Under the pieces are notes generated by a model, which saw only the letters and a list, made by a program, of their open reading frames with translations, did not search any database and was not told where the DNA came from. 64,000 nt of DNA from Anisus vortex (Eukaryota > Mollusca > Gastropoda > Planorbidae). The translations under genes and the position numbers were made by a program. The DNA lies in the NCBI GenBank assembly GCA_949126835.1, contig OX421493.1:58637898-58701897 (forward strand). Reading direction: 5' to 3'. Within the stretch, counting starts at the first letter, position 1. Each line of letters begins with the position of its first letter. Below, in pieces: positions 36,024-48,388 of this stretch.

Positions 36024-37212
36024 GGGGAGAGGGGGGCACGTTGATACACATTTTACATTTATTTGAATTAATTGCAAACCATTATATTTAGAGTGGGTAT
36101 AAATACTTTTATTTGTTCCCTTAGGTATCCTGCATCTTTTTATCTACAAATTTTATTCATTAGAATATATTTACAATAAATATAGCTCTAAAAGCAATGT
36201 AAAATAATCTGTATCAACTTGCCCCGTGCTGGGGCAAGATGATACACACTATGGGGCAAGCTGATACATTGAATAAGATTTAATAATAACACTAATACAA
36301 TGACAATTTAACAAAGGAAACAACCCAAAAACTATTATTTTATTGTTTATTTTATTACTTAGAACAATTCTGGTCAATAAAACTTGTATCGCAACACCAT
36401 GTTAAGGCTTTCTTTTACATCTTCGCACCATCTGAAATTACAAACAATTAAAAAAATTAATATCCCGGGTAATTTAATACATTTAAAATAAATTTTAAAA
36501 TCATAATAATCGTAAAATAATATGATAAATAATAAGACTTTGTTTAATAGTAATGTATTTAATTAAACCTTCTTATTAGACGCCTGTATAAGGCCTAAGC
36601 ATCAAACTTAAACACCTAGGCTAAGTTCTAAATAGGAATAACCCTAGCTAGACATTATAAAGCAAAAAAAAAAAAGAAAATGCTTTAAATGTAAGCTAAA
36701 CTCAATGAACCTAACACTCTAATTAAATATAAATACGTTTTTGTAAAAAAAATGTATTCTTCTATGTTTAAATGCTTTTCCAAAGGGCTAAATAAATAAC
36801 CGGATATTATATCAATGTGCCCCGAGTCGTCTGTATCAATTTGCCCCACTACACCACATTGCATTTATTCGACTACATTAAAAACAAGACGCAAATAACA
36901 CAATCGTAATTTAAATAAAAGTATTCAGGAATCCATATTTAACCTTAATAAAAAGATGACAAAATAAAAGTACTCACCGTGTCTGTGAAATCTCTTACGT
37001 AATAATAAGTCAATATTTTTCAAAAGTCGCTCAAATTTCAATTTTCCTCACAGTATTATCAATTTTGATACGAGCGAAGCCATTTTTATGTCAAAAGCAG
37101 GGGAAGTAGAAAGCTATCTCCCGTACTAACTCTTCTACGCATACGTAGTATAATAGCTGTAAAAAACAATTTGTATCAACCTGCCCCTGTATCAACCTGC
37201 CCCCCTCTCCCC
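36024..37212. mobile_element. TA-flanked TIR element with repeated GTATCAACTTGCCCC boxes
   Basis: 1189 bp. Ends GGGGAGAGGGGGGCACGTTG and its near-exact complement, flanked by TA at 36022-36023 and 37213-37214. At least seven copies of GTATCAACTTGCCCC or its complement lie at both ends and inside (36211-36270, 36830-36850, 37170-37205). No transposase frame is visible, so it is non-autonomous. TA duplication fits Tc1/mariner or ISL2EU types; class not assigned. Confidence 0.75.
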
Positions 37213-37619
37213 TACTCTAAACTTTTCTGCCCCTCTCTCAAACAAAAAAAAATCTGGATCAAGTGTATGAAGTCATATACTCCTCTGTCTAAAACATAGG
37301 CTACTTTCTTCTTCCATTTTTTAAAATATATTTTTTTTGACAGACAGGGTTTTTAAGAGGTAGACGACATGTTGTAAAAGATGATCTATGATCTATTTTG
37401 ATTGTACTTTTGGAAACGTTGCCACAAAACTTTTTGATCTGGTGAAAAGGATGCAATCAACCTTCGCCATAACGTTTGCTATTTGTGCTTACTGGTGCAT
37501 AATGCAGGTATGTCGTTTACTTATGCTACACAATGCTACAATAAACAATGTCATTTTATTGTAATTATAACTAAATATTTCACAACATGCAGTTGACAAG
37601 TCTTCATGAAGTGTGACCT

Positions 37620-37905
37620 TTTAAAATGGAATATAACATAAACTTCCGGTTCCGTTTCCCACCATTTTCTTAAACATAAAACATGCTTTTGCAGTGTTTG
37701 ACAATTGATTTCAATTAGTTTTAGATTATAAATAGGTGATTCTTCACGTCTGACATTCACAATCCTAAGGTTTCTTTTAGCAACATCTTTTGGAAATGAA
37801 ATAAAATTTAATCGGCTACATCTTTTCGTACAACCATTGACGCAGCACACAGACATGTTTTGAAGAAAACGAAGGAATGGGACCGGAAATGTTTGTACAC
37901 ATTCA
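37620..37905 (-). pseudogene. THAP-domain transposon fragment, copy 2
   Basis: Minus-strand frame starting MSVCCVNGCTKRCSRLNF and continuing ISFPKDVAKRNLRIVNVRRE, then ESPIYNLKLI. This is the N-terminal half of a THAP (C2CH) DNA-binding domain, but the core Trp is replaced and the C-terminal Cys-His pair is missing. Upstream DNA matches the plus-strand copy at 30838. Confidence 0.6.
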
Positions 37906-38470
37906 ACCTTTATGCATGCATTGTATTTAAGACTTGTCAATTACATATTGTTTTTGTGATACATCATGATTCTTTTATTATGTTGAATTTGTAATAATAA
38001 AAACACATCATACATGTCAAATATTTACATTAAGATTCTCCTCATTAACAAAATAATAGATATGAAGTAGCCACCAAAATAATTTTATGGTTCGAGTTAT
38101 GAGGAACTGTATTAAAATATCACGGCAGTCTGACGGTTGAAAACCACTTGTCTAGGGGAGACAATTTATAACACTATTACTCGTAGAGAAAGAAATATTG
38201 ATTTATTTCCCTTTGAATTTCTATATAACTTGCTTCCTATTTATCGGGTCTAATAAGATTGATAAAGTAGAAAAGACATTTTGAGGCGTCATCGTCGTCT
38301 TTAGTGAATTCTTTGAATTGAGATAAGAGACAGGCTTCGTAAATTTACAATGTGTTTTGAATATTATTTGTCTTTTTAAGTCATGGTAGTATTTTAAATT
38401 ATTTGTATATCAAAATTTATGTCATGTAAATATTTATTGAAATCACGAAAACTTTTATTTTTAACCTTAA

Positions 38471-38884
38471 AGACCAAGTGAAGAGCTTTTTCTCAAAGAG
38501 ACGAGATTTGGAATAGCCTCATACGGGGGTGACGTTTGAGAAAAGAAAAAAATAATCAAAACTTGATGCTATAAATCTATATTTAAACTTTTTGCTAAAA
38601 CTAAGACCCGGCAATAGATTCAAAACACGTGACAATATTCATTTTTCTTAGTCGGAATCCTTTCTCTGACGTCACTTTCCTATGTTGCCGGAAAAAAAAC
38701 ATCTCAAAGGGCTACGAGATTTGGACTTTTCCTCCGAAAAACATACACATTTCTGTGAAAATATTGAACTTATTACTTAGGAGTTATCTTTAATATTTTG
38801 TGTAAATGATTTGTATTAACATTCAGATACCGAATACACTATTTACTATCAAAATCAAATGATAAAAAGCTCTTCACTTGGTCT
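38471..38884. mobile_element. MITE, AGACCAAGTGAAGAGC family, copy 1
   Basis: 414 bp with inverted ends AGACCAAGTGAAGAGCTTTT and AAAAGCTCTTCACTTGGTCT. The internal ACGAGATTTGGAATAGCCTC recurs in the copy at the right window edge. No coding capacity. Confidence 0.85.
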
Positions 38885-39554
38885 CTAAAATGTAAAAATT
38901 AAATAACCTCTAAACTCTACACCATTATTAAGTGATTAAATCATAGACTATAATATACATGGACCGCTTGCTTTAGTTTTTTATGCTATTATCTTCTGTT
39001 TTTTGCAATTCCCGATTGTAAATGTAGTAGTTGTTATACAAGTTCCGTTTTATTAAACCGCATTTTTTTCGACTTGAAATGAATACTTGTAGGCCTATTA
39101 ATATATCATTGACGATAATAAGATGGACCGCCTGCTCTATCTTTAGAGCTTATTTTCTTTTTTCCGTGCGCACACCACACTGATCTATAAATGTTTCCGC
39201 TCTGTACTACTTTCGATTTTAATTTTTCATTGAGAAAATCATGGAACTTGTATATCAATAACTTTATTTTCAATATAGCGATTACGTTATTTAGAATCGG
39301 GAATTCCGATCATCAGTGTTTCAAGTCATCATATAGCAGAAATACCATAGACTATAATATTCATCGAACATGAGTCTAACAGATAAACTCCATACTTCTT
39401 CAATAAGTAATTATTTAATTTGAACATTTACCTCCAGTATGCCGTTCAATTCATGAACAAAAACGTCCTCATCCATAGCGTCCATATCTTAGTCATAGAT
39501 TAACGCACAAAATTTCTAAAAAAATGGTGCGATGCAATAAAACGGAATTTGTAT

Positions 39555-40230
39555 TGTCATGTATATTGTTTTTCCAAGAATTAGAACACGCAATGCTTAT
39601 TCTTCTCTCTCTCTCTTTTCTCACTACACACAATATTAGGACGTTTAGTAGGAAAACGAAAGATTCTAGGTAATGTTGGGATTCTGTGTTGATCTCAAAT
39701 TCTCAGGGTCTGGGAACGACTCATTATTTAATAGGGGAAGTTCCTATCGTTTTTGTTATGAGTTTAGTAATGATACCATGATTTTCACCCCTACTGGTGA
39801 TGGGTCTGTCCCTTGCACCACTCGGATAGTATTTAATGATTTGTTTTGTGTGAAAGACAGAGAGTTTCAAAATATGTTCCTTTGAGAACGTTTGTGTTTG
39901 CACTATTTTATTCTAACTGTACATAATAGATATATTGTATATATTGAACATATCACCTGAAATAAACTATCAACAACTGTTACACTGAAGCTTCCTTGTC
40001 AAGTTACTATTCTATTGTGTTGTATACATTACTATAAGATTTATCTACTACTCTAATGCCCGAGAAAGAAAATGTTGGAATACAAATACTGAATTTGTGC
40101 CCAGGACTATAAGAAGAGTTCGTGTAATACTGAAACATAAATACTAATAATTAAAGTCTCCCCTAGGACTAACGAGAATTATCAGCAAGATCTACACAGC
40201 TCTGGCCACAAGGGGATTGTGGACGTAACA
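39555..40230 (+). repeat. 5' LTR of Gmr1-like retrotransposon
   Basis: 676 bp, TGTCATG...CGTAACA, with AATAAA at about 39960. It differs from the 3' LTR at only 9 positions by eye (about 98.7% identity). Preceded by GTAT (39551-39554), repeated after the 3' LTR. A 70-codon frame (39673-39885) lies inside. Confidence 0.95.
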
Positions 40231-40405
40231 AAATTTGGTGGTCTCGCCCGGTATATTTGAGTTCTACTTTTCCTGACCTAGGATTAACAAAATTTAGTGG
40301 TCTCGTTCGATATATTTGAGTTCTACTTTTCCTGATCTAGGATTGGAAAAAATTTGTTGATCTCGTCTGGAAAATTTGAGTTATATTTTTCCTGACCTAG
40401 AAATA
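40227..40405 (+). repeat. 59-bp leader repeat, three copies, starting at the primer-binding region
   Basis: Three tandem units begin AACAAAATTTGGTGGTCTCG, AACAAAATTTAGTGGTCTCG and AAAAAATTTGTTGATCTCG, each followed by ATATTTGAGTTCTACTTTTC or a variant. TGGTGGTCTCGCCCGG in unit 1 has the shape of a tRNA 3'-end complement (TGG start, then a 7-nt stem). The tRNA is not identified. Confidence 0.85.
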
Positions 40406-40643
40406 TTTTGTGACATTAGTAGTACTGAGAGCGGCATATTTGTGTTTCGTTTTCTAGGACTGTGAAACTATTCTTTTTAAAAAGAGGAGAGAACTGGTTT
40501 GCGTATTTATTCCTTGGGAAGTGTGAAGATTCCACGAAGTGTGTAATATTATATTGTGCAAATTTCTGGACAAATCGTAAGTTGGAACTTTATATTTTAT
40601 TATACAATATATACTACTCTACTATCACAAATATTTCGAACGC

Positions 40644-43304
40644 TATCTTATCTTATACATTACAGACGCTCCTTCTATAAAGAAGATTATTGCGTCCTAC
40701 GCTCATCCGTGGTCCGAGTCTAGTCTTGCATTTTTATTAATGTTTTAAATGATGTTAGGTTATTGGTTTTCCTGGTTTGTTCAGGCAACCCATTTCATGC
40801 CCGAATGCCACTCGGGAAGAAAGAGTACTTATATGCATTTGTTCTCGCATAAGGGACAAGGAAGGAGTTTTTGTCTCTATGTTTATCTGAGCTTTGCAAC
40901 AGATTGTTATTGGGTTGTATTTCTAAATTAGAGTTTAATGCCTTATGTATTATTACTACTTTACTCTTTGCCCTTCTGTCCTCTAGTGTTTCTAGGTTTA
41001 GTGATTTGACTAATGGTGTTACTCTTGTCAATGGGGAATATTCACTAGTTATAAACCTTGCAGCTCTTTTTTGAATTTGTTCTAATTTTTTAATGTTTTC
41101 TTTAGTTGATGGGTCCCATACAGATCCTGCATATTCTAGTATAGGCCTAACTAATGTGAGATAGCATTTTAGTTTTATATTCTTATTACATTTGTAAAAA
41201 TTCCTTTTTATGAATCCTAATGTTTTGTTTGATTTTTTAATTACTTCATCAATGTGAGGGTTCCAAGATAACTTATCATTTATTATTACTCCTAGATACT
41301 TAGCATTGCTAGTTTGAGTTAGTTCTTTACCATGAATGAAGTAGTTTGTTATTATTTGTTTCTTTTTCTTGGATACCCTTATTAGTTGGCATTTTTCTGG
41401 GTGAAAAGACATACTCCAGTTTGATTCCCATTTTTGTAGTTCATCTAGGTCTTTTTGTAAAAGTTCACTATCTTTTCCTGTCTTTATTATTCTATAAATT
41501 ATGCAATCATCGGCAAATAATCTTACTTTTGTGCCTGTGTTGATGCAATTAGGCAGATCATTAATGTAAATTAGAAATAGTAGGGGCCCTAGAACAGTTC
41601 CTTGTGGAACTCCTGAGTTTACTGTTATTGGTGATGACTTAGAGCCATTTATTATCTCTGTTTGTTCTCTGCCTATAAGAAAGTCCTGAATCCACTGATG
41701 TAAGGGACCAGAGATGCCAAAGTATTTAAGTTTTTTAAGAAGACTAGAATGATGAACTTTATCAAATGCTTTTGAAAAATCTAGTAATATAGCATCAATT
41801 TGGTTGTTATTATCTAATCCCTTAGACAAGTCATCTATTAAGCCTATCAATTGAGTCTCACATGATCTATTTTTCCTGAAGCCATGTTGGTGTGGGCACA
41901 GTGCATTTAGTTTGTCTAGATGATTTACTATACTACTATATATTATATGTTCAAGTAATTTACATGTTATGCTTGTTAGAGAAACAGGTCTATAATTTCC
42001 GGGGTCAGATTTATCTCCTTTTTTGAAAATGGGGGTTACATTGGCTAATTTCCAATCTTTGGGCACTTTGCCCTGGTTTAGAGAGGCCTGAAAAAGTATT
42101 TTAAAGATTGGAGATATTTCATTAGTTAGTTCTTTAAGCAGTCTTGCTGGTATTTCATCTGGACCAGAAGCTTTGTTTACTTTTAAGTTGGTTAGGAGTT
42201 GTTTAATGCCTTTTTCATCTACATTTATATTTCCTATCTCTTCTAGTTTGTTTAAATTTATGAATATTTCTTTGTCACCTGGATTTGAAAAAGATGATGC
42301 AAAGTGTGTGTTTAGGATATTAGCTTTAGTTTCATTATCATTATAAGTTTCATTGTTTTGGCCTTTTAGTGGAGCTATGCCTGTAGTGTCCATTTTTCTT
42401 GATTTAATGTAGGACCATAAGTTTTTATTATTATCTTTAGAAATTACATTGTTTACATATTCATTCTGCAGCTGTCTGCTTAGTTTCTGAGTTAAATGTT
42501 TAATTTTTAGGTATTTTTTATGTAGTCTAATTGAATTAGTTGCCTTAAACTTTTTGAAAAGATTTTCTTTTTGTTTACACAGTTTCTTTAGTTTAGTGTT
42601 AAACCAACATTTGTTAATTTTATTTGATGTTTGTTTTGTTGGCACAGAGTCAGCCATTATTGCTTTTAAGTTAGTTTTTATAAATTGCCAAATATCTTCA
42701 ACTGGACTATCTATATTGTATTTAGTAAGAAAATTGGTTTGGAATTTTATTGCTGCTTGATGTAGTTCTGTTGCGTTACATTTATTCCAGAGATAAATTA
42801 TTCTTTTAGGTTTCTTGCTAATTTGGATTTTTATTTTGTTATTTACTCTGACAATATCATGATCTGAAAGTCCAGGGATTATTTCATAATCTAATACTAG
42901 TCCTGGTCTGTTCGTTAAAAATAAATCTAGTATATTATGGTTTCTTATTAATTTGGTCTAAGTTTAGATTTTGGATGGTATTGATAAACATTTCATTTAT
43001 TTCTTTTGTGTTTTGGTGCTTTTCTATACAGTAGCTATTCCAATTTATATCAGGGAGGTTGAAGTCCCCCATTATCCAAATTATAGCATTTTTATGTTTA
43101 GTTTCAATACTTGTCAGCTGATTACACAGATCAGACATGTACTCTAATGTTGAGTTTGGTGGTCTGTAAACACTGCCTACAATTATTGGTTTGGAATTAG
43201 GTCTGCTTATTTTACAAAATACTGACTATGTTATTTTGAGGTTCTAATTTAATTTCTTCAGCTATTAGGGTAGATTTTATGGCTAGTAAGACTCCTCCTA
43301 TACT
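40644..43304 (-). mobile_element. CR1/Jockey-like LINE inserted in the LTR element leader
   Basis: Minus strand, 5'-truncated in the endonuclease. Remnants SIGGVLLAIKSTLIAEE and IIWIMGDFNLPDINWNS are endonuclease (EEP) motifs. After a frameshift near 42955 a long frame begins. The RT spans 42657-40795: KASGPDEIPARLLKE, YRPVSLTSITCKLLEH, DFSKAFDKVHH, SGVPQGTVLGPLLFLIYIND and the catalytic FADD (RLFADDCIIY). The frame stops at TGA where the second copy has TGG (Trp), about 25 codons before the normal end. The 3' end has a TATCTTATCTTA tail. It ends one base before the gag ATG. Confidence 0.92.
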
Positions 43305-46300
43305 ATGGCTTCGAATATATCAAGTGAGGAACTTAATGCCATGTCATTTGCTGAACTAAAAGAATTAGCTGAGTCCTTAAGGGATTGAGGCAGGACAGGC
43401 AAGACCTAATCGTAATCGTTTGATCAAAGAAATTATGACATGTTTGAACGGGCAGAATGCCATGAACACTGGTAATGTAGTTGAAGTGGGACAGAACGGT
43501 ATCAATGAAGGATATGTAGCTCCCAGTGGGGGCGAGGTAATTGCCCACGGAGACGAGGTAAGAAATATGTCATCTAGATCATCAAACAATGATGAAGATG
43601 AAGGGTTGAGTGAAAACCTAAAATTCCAATTAGCTATGAAGAGAATGGAATTGGAAAGAATTAGGATAGAAATTGAAAGCAGAGAAAGGATAGAGATGGC
43701 ACGCATGAACAGACCTGACCATCGTAGGAACAGCAATGGTATGGATATTAGCGCAATGAAGCAACACTTGCCTATATTCAGAGAAGAAGATGTTCAAGAT
43801 TTCTTTTTGCTTTTTGAGAGGATAGCTGTAGATTATCAGTTCCCTGATGATAAGATGGCTTTATTGTTAAGGTCAACTCTCAACAAAGGAAAAGCATTGG
43901 ACGTAGTGTTGAGTTTAACACCCGAGGAAATAATTGACTATGAATTAATCAAAGATAGGGTGCTAAAAAGTTATTCCCTGACACCAGAAAAATATAGAAA
44001 GCTATTTAGAGACAGAAAAAAGGCATATGATCAAACTCATGTAGACTTTTTGAGACAAAAGGAGAAAATGTTAGAACAGTGGCTAAGGTCACAGAATGTA
44101 AGTGAGTTTGATAAACTCAAGAATCTAATATTGTTTGAGGAATTCAATGATTGTATTCGAGTGGATATTAAAACCCACATCTCAGACCGAGGGGTTGAAG
44201 ATGTGCATGAAGCTGCTAGATTGGCAGATAACTATGCCATAATTCACGCCAGCATAAAGCCATATTATGCTGACAAACCCAAAGTGCACAAGCCAGAGTC
44301 CAAAGAGGCTAGTAAACCAAAAGAGACAAGTGAAAACAATAATAAGAACAGTGGTGTAAATAATAATAGTAACTTAGTTCATTTCAGGAAGCAGACAGAT
44401 GTAAATAAAGCAAAGGTGGTATGTTTCAATTGCAAGAAAGAGGGCCACATGAAGAAAGATTGTTGGATCCTTACCAAGAAGCAAGGTGCTATTCTACACT
44501 GTGCCAGAGTGCAGAAAGACATCAAGCAGACAGAAGAAGTGTGCAACACAGGGTCAAGAAACTCAAACTCAAAAGAAATGCGGCCGGCATCGCCCATAGT
44601 TGTGGAGTCGATGGTTTTTGAGAACAGTCTATCTAAGGTAAAAGATAATAGCTGTACTCAATCTATTATGTATTCAGAAGGCCGTGAGGGACAGATGGTT
44701 CCTGAAGTCCCGGAAGAGGACGACCTATCTGATTTTCGACCCTTTGTCTACGAGGGGACAGTGTCGACAGAAATCGATGTACTCAGCAAGAAGAAAATAC
44801 AGATATTACGTGACACGGGTTCTGCTGTCAGCGTGATCCTGGAGGGCAGTGTGCCGTTAACGGATGCCACCAGTACCGGTGAGTCTGTTGTGCTAAGAGG
44901 TGCTAGTATAGAGGCTGTGGAAGCTCCACTGCACAGAATAAAACTCGAGTCGGATATTTTTACAGGTAACATCGTAGTGGGAGTGTGGCGCGCACTACCC
45001 GTCAAAGGCGTTTCCATGATATTAGGAAATTACATTATGGGCGGCAGAGTCACTGTCGAGCCCATGGTTAAAGTGTTGGAGACAAAGATGGCGGAGGACA
45101 AAAACATACGTCCTGCCAATGAACGCCCAACATGTGCACTGACAAGAGCAATGCAGAAAAAGAAGTCGGTAAAGACTCCTGCTACGCCGTGTAGTGCAAC
45201 GAAAGATGTGTTTGTCTGTTCTGAAGACACACATGCGAATGAAACAGTGATAACAGAAACACCTGACATCGATTTAAGTGCTACGTTCTTTGCTGAACTA
45301 ACAACTGGTGATGCAACAGAGAACGATAACATTTTGTCACCAAAGCAGAAATTGGTGAAAGAACAATTTAATGACGAAGTAATAATGCAACTCAGAATGA
45401 AAGCTGTTGATGAAAAGACTGCAGATGCGATGGCGGAATGTTTCTACATGAAAGATGAAGTGTTGATGAGAAAGTCGAAACCGCTCAACTCAGGTACAAA
45501 CGAGTGGGACAGTATTCACCAGATTGTAATACCTAAGTGCTATCGTCAAGATATACTGCGTATGGCGCATGATCTTCCTTTCGCTGGTCACATGGGAGTC
45601 CGAAAAACGCACCATCGTATCCTCCCTTACTTCTACTGGCCAGGACTGAGAAGAGATGTCGAACAATACTGCAAGACTTGCCACGTATGCCAAATGGTAG
45701 GACGTCCTAACCAACGAATTCCTGTCGCTCCACTCCAGCCGATACCAGCGTTCGACGAACCATTCAGTCATATACTCATTGATTGCGTGGGCCCGTTGCC
45801 GAAAACAAAAGCCGGTTTTCAATACCTGCTCACAGTCATGTGTTCATCCACTCGCTTCCCGGAAGCCATTCCGTTGCGGAACATAACAACAGTGAAGGTG
45901 GTAGACGCCCTGACAAATTTCTTCACACGTTATGGCCTACCGAAGACAGTACAGTCCGACCAGGGGACTAACTTTACTTCGAACATTTTCAAACAAGTCA
46001 TGGAACAATTAGGGATAAGCCATAGGCTATCAAGTGCCTATCATCCTGAGAGCCAGGGAGCTCTGGAAAGGTTTCATCAGACATTAAAATCGATGCTTAA
46101 AAGTACTGTTATGAAAACGAGAAAGACTGGGATAAGGGTGTGCCTTATGTACTGTTCGCTGCAAGGGAGGCCACTCAGGAATCCCTGGGGTTTAGCCCAT
46201 TCGAACTTGTGTATGGACACTCAGTCAGAGGTCCGTTGAAACTTCTACATGAAACTTGGCTAACAGACAGTGAACCGATTGGAATTTTGTCATATGTAGA

Positions 46301-47134
46301 TAAATTTAAAAATAGGCTTTATCATGCTTTTAACCATGTGAAGATTCATTTTCCACAGATGCAGGAGCGTATGAGACAGAACTATGACCGTAAAGCTACA
46401 GCTAGAACTTTTGCACCGGGTGACAAAGTTCTTGTGTTTCTACCTTTGCAAAATCAGCCTTTAAGTGCAAAGTTTAGTGGACCCTATGAGATAGAGTCAA
46501 AGCTTGGCGAGGTCGATTATTTGATAAAGACTCCTGACCGGAGACAAAAGCAGAGGGTATGCCATATTAATTTGCTTAAGCCCTATATTTCAAGGGAAAA
46601 GAGTAAACCACGGGAGGTCCCCATGATTTCGTTAGCTAGAGTCCCGACGGATTTATCTAGGATAGAATATAAGTTTGCAGAAATTAAACTTAATAATACA
46701 GATGCCCTTAAGAGTTTAGATACAAGGCTAGAACATCCTCCGGTAGAAGATAAGGAGAAGATTATCGAGCTGGTACATGAAAATAAGTCAATGTTTACAA
46801 ATGTTCCCAGTAGGACACATGTCATAGAGCACGATGTAGTGTTAACCAATAGTGCCAGATCTATTAAACAGCATCCATTTGACCCCATCAGACCTGAGCA
46901 TATTAAATTAGATGTAAAGTGTATGTTAGAAGATGACATAGGAGAAAAATGTGATAGCAAATGGTCTACACCCTGTGTGATGGTACCAAAAGCCGACCAC
47001 ACACTGCAGTTTTATAGAGACCTTGGGAAATTAAGTAATTTGACAAAGACCGACTGGTATCCCATTCCCCGTATCATCGACAAGATAGAGACAAGGTCAT
47101 AGCTGATACTCTATCTCGGGTGCTACATGATTGA
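43305..47134 (+). pseudogene. gag-PR-IN-(RT) polyprotein of the Gmr1-like element, frameshifted and deleted
   Basis: ATG at 43305 (MASNISSEEL). A one-base shift near 43383 leads into the long frame 43420-46239. In order: gag (to about residue 330), CCHC knuckle CFNCKKEGHMKKDC (about 335-350), aspartic protease motif LRDTGSAVSVIL (Asp about 465), integrase zinc region H..H-CKTCHVC, and integrase core Asp788, Asp847, Glu883 (D,D35E). A shift near 46107 leads into 46140-47102: integrase C terminus, then the RT start SKWSTPCVMVPKADHT and DWYPIPRIIDKI. The RT palm and most of RNase H are deleted. The joint runs straight into ADTLSRVLHD and TGA at 47132-47134, the usual RNase H end. GACAAG occurs on both sides of the joint. 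Confidence 0.92.
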
Positions 47135-48388
47135 CTGAATAACCCTATACTTCTTTTTTCAGATCATCTCACTGATTCATTAAGAATGTGTCATGATAAC
47201 CTATCATTCGTTTGAATTTTGATTATGGAATACCTATAGAATACTTGTATCATACAGAAGTCAAGTATCTTGAAAGTATTAATAATTTTTATAATCATGT
47301 ATAATATTGATGTTCTGATATATTTTAAATTCATTTGATTCAATTCATTTTATTATGGAAAAGAAATTCCATTTAAATTTTGATGCACTATGCAATAAAT
47401 ATATATGCATGTATTTACTTGATATGGATGGATGAAAGTTAATTGTCATTGCATGCAATTAAGTGGGAAACTTTAAGCTAATTGATTTATTATCTTGTAT
47501 TATTTTAGTTAATGAATGGAACTAAATAATAATATGTACAATTTTTATCTTAGAAAGAGATGTAATATCAATTGGTATAAATTAATAGATAATATTGGAA
47601 ATCTATTGCTAAATTGTTACATCATGGTAATAGAATGGGAAAAACTAGTGGATATTCACTATGTTGTATAGGTTGTTATATATTCCATATATCCGGGAAT
47701 GGAGGGAAACAAAGGTACCTAAAGGTGGGCACTCATTCAACCCTGAACAATCTTTTATATTAAACTTTCAAATTTGCCAAAAACGCATAATAGTGGATTA
47801 CATTTTAATATTGAGATTACTGTAGTAATCGTAACTAGAGCGTATTTTTTCCTCATATTTGAGAAAAGGGGAAGTATCATCATCTTAGGTATGAATCCTG
47901 TTAATGTCAAGTTGACACTGTAATTTAAAGGGGGAGTAACCTATAGTTTGATTCGAGTTATGTATTACTTATCTTTTGGTTTGTATATTAGAAGTAAACT
48001 GTTGAAAATTGACAGAGTTTGAGCAATGTTATTTTTGTTTAAATAGATTAAAACTTTTTGCAAATTTTTGGTGGAAATCCACACAACTGTACATAGTTAA
48101 AATAAGAATGACTAGAATATTTTGGAATTATTTGTACTTGTTGAGACATTAGTTAATATTAATATTAAGGGGGAAATATTTGTCCATCACGTTATAATCA
48201 CAATTACCATTGGGTAGTGACACTTTTTATAATTTAGTTGTGCCAGTGAGCCATGTTTGCTTAAATTGTCTTATAATCTTCCATTGATTGAGGGTTGTTA
48301 AAACGATAGTGTTAAGTACGAAAAATGTACCATGTTGAGTATTACTTGGGTAATTATGGTACATTATTTCTTTCATTGGGTGGGGGCG
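47135..48388 (+). other. 3' non-coding region of the LTR element
   Basis: 1.25 kb without a reading frame of note and without an env-like ORF. It contains GGGGGAGTAACC near 47930 and the G-rich polypurine tract directly before the 3' LTR. Confidence 0.7.

Noticed and set aside
37551..37940. Host THAP-domain gene
   Set aside because: The domain lacks its C-terminal Cys-His pair and core Trp, and its flank repeats at 30838, so it is a transposon remnant.
43333..43736. Minus-strand frames opposite the gag region
   Set aside because: Shadows of the plus-strand gag frame with no independent coding signal.
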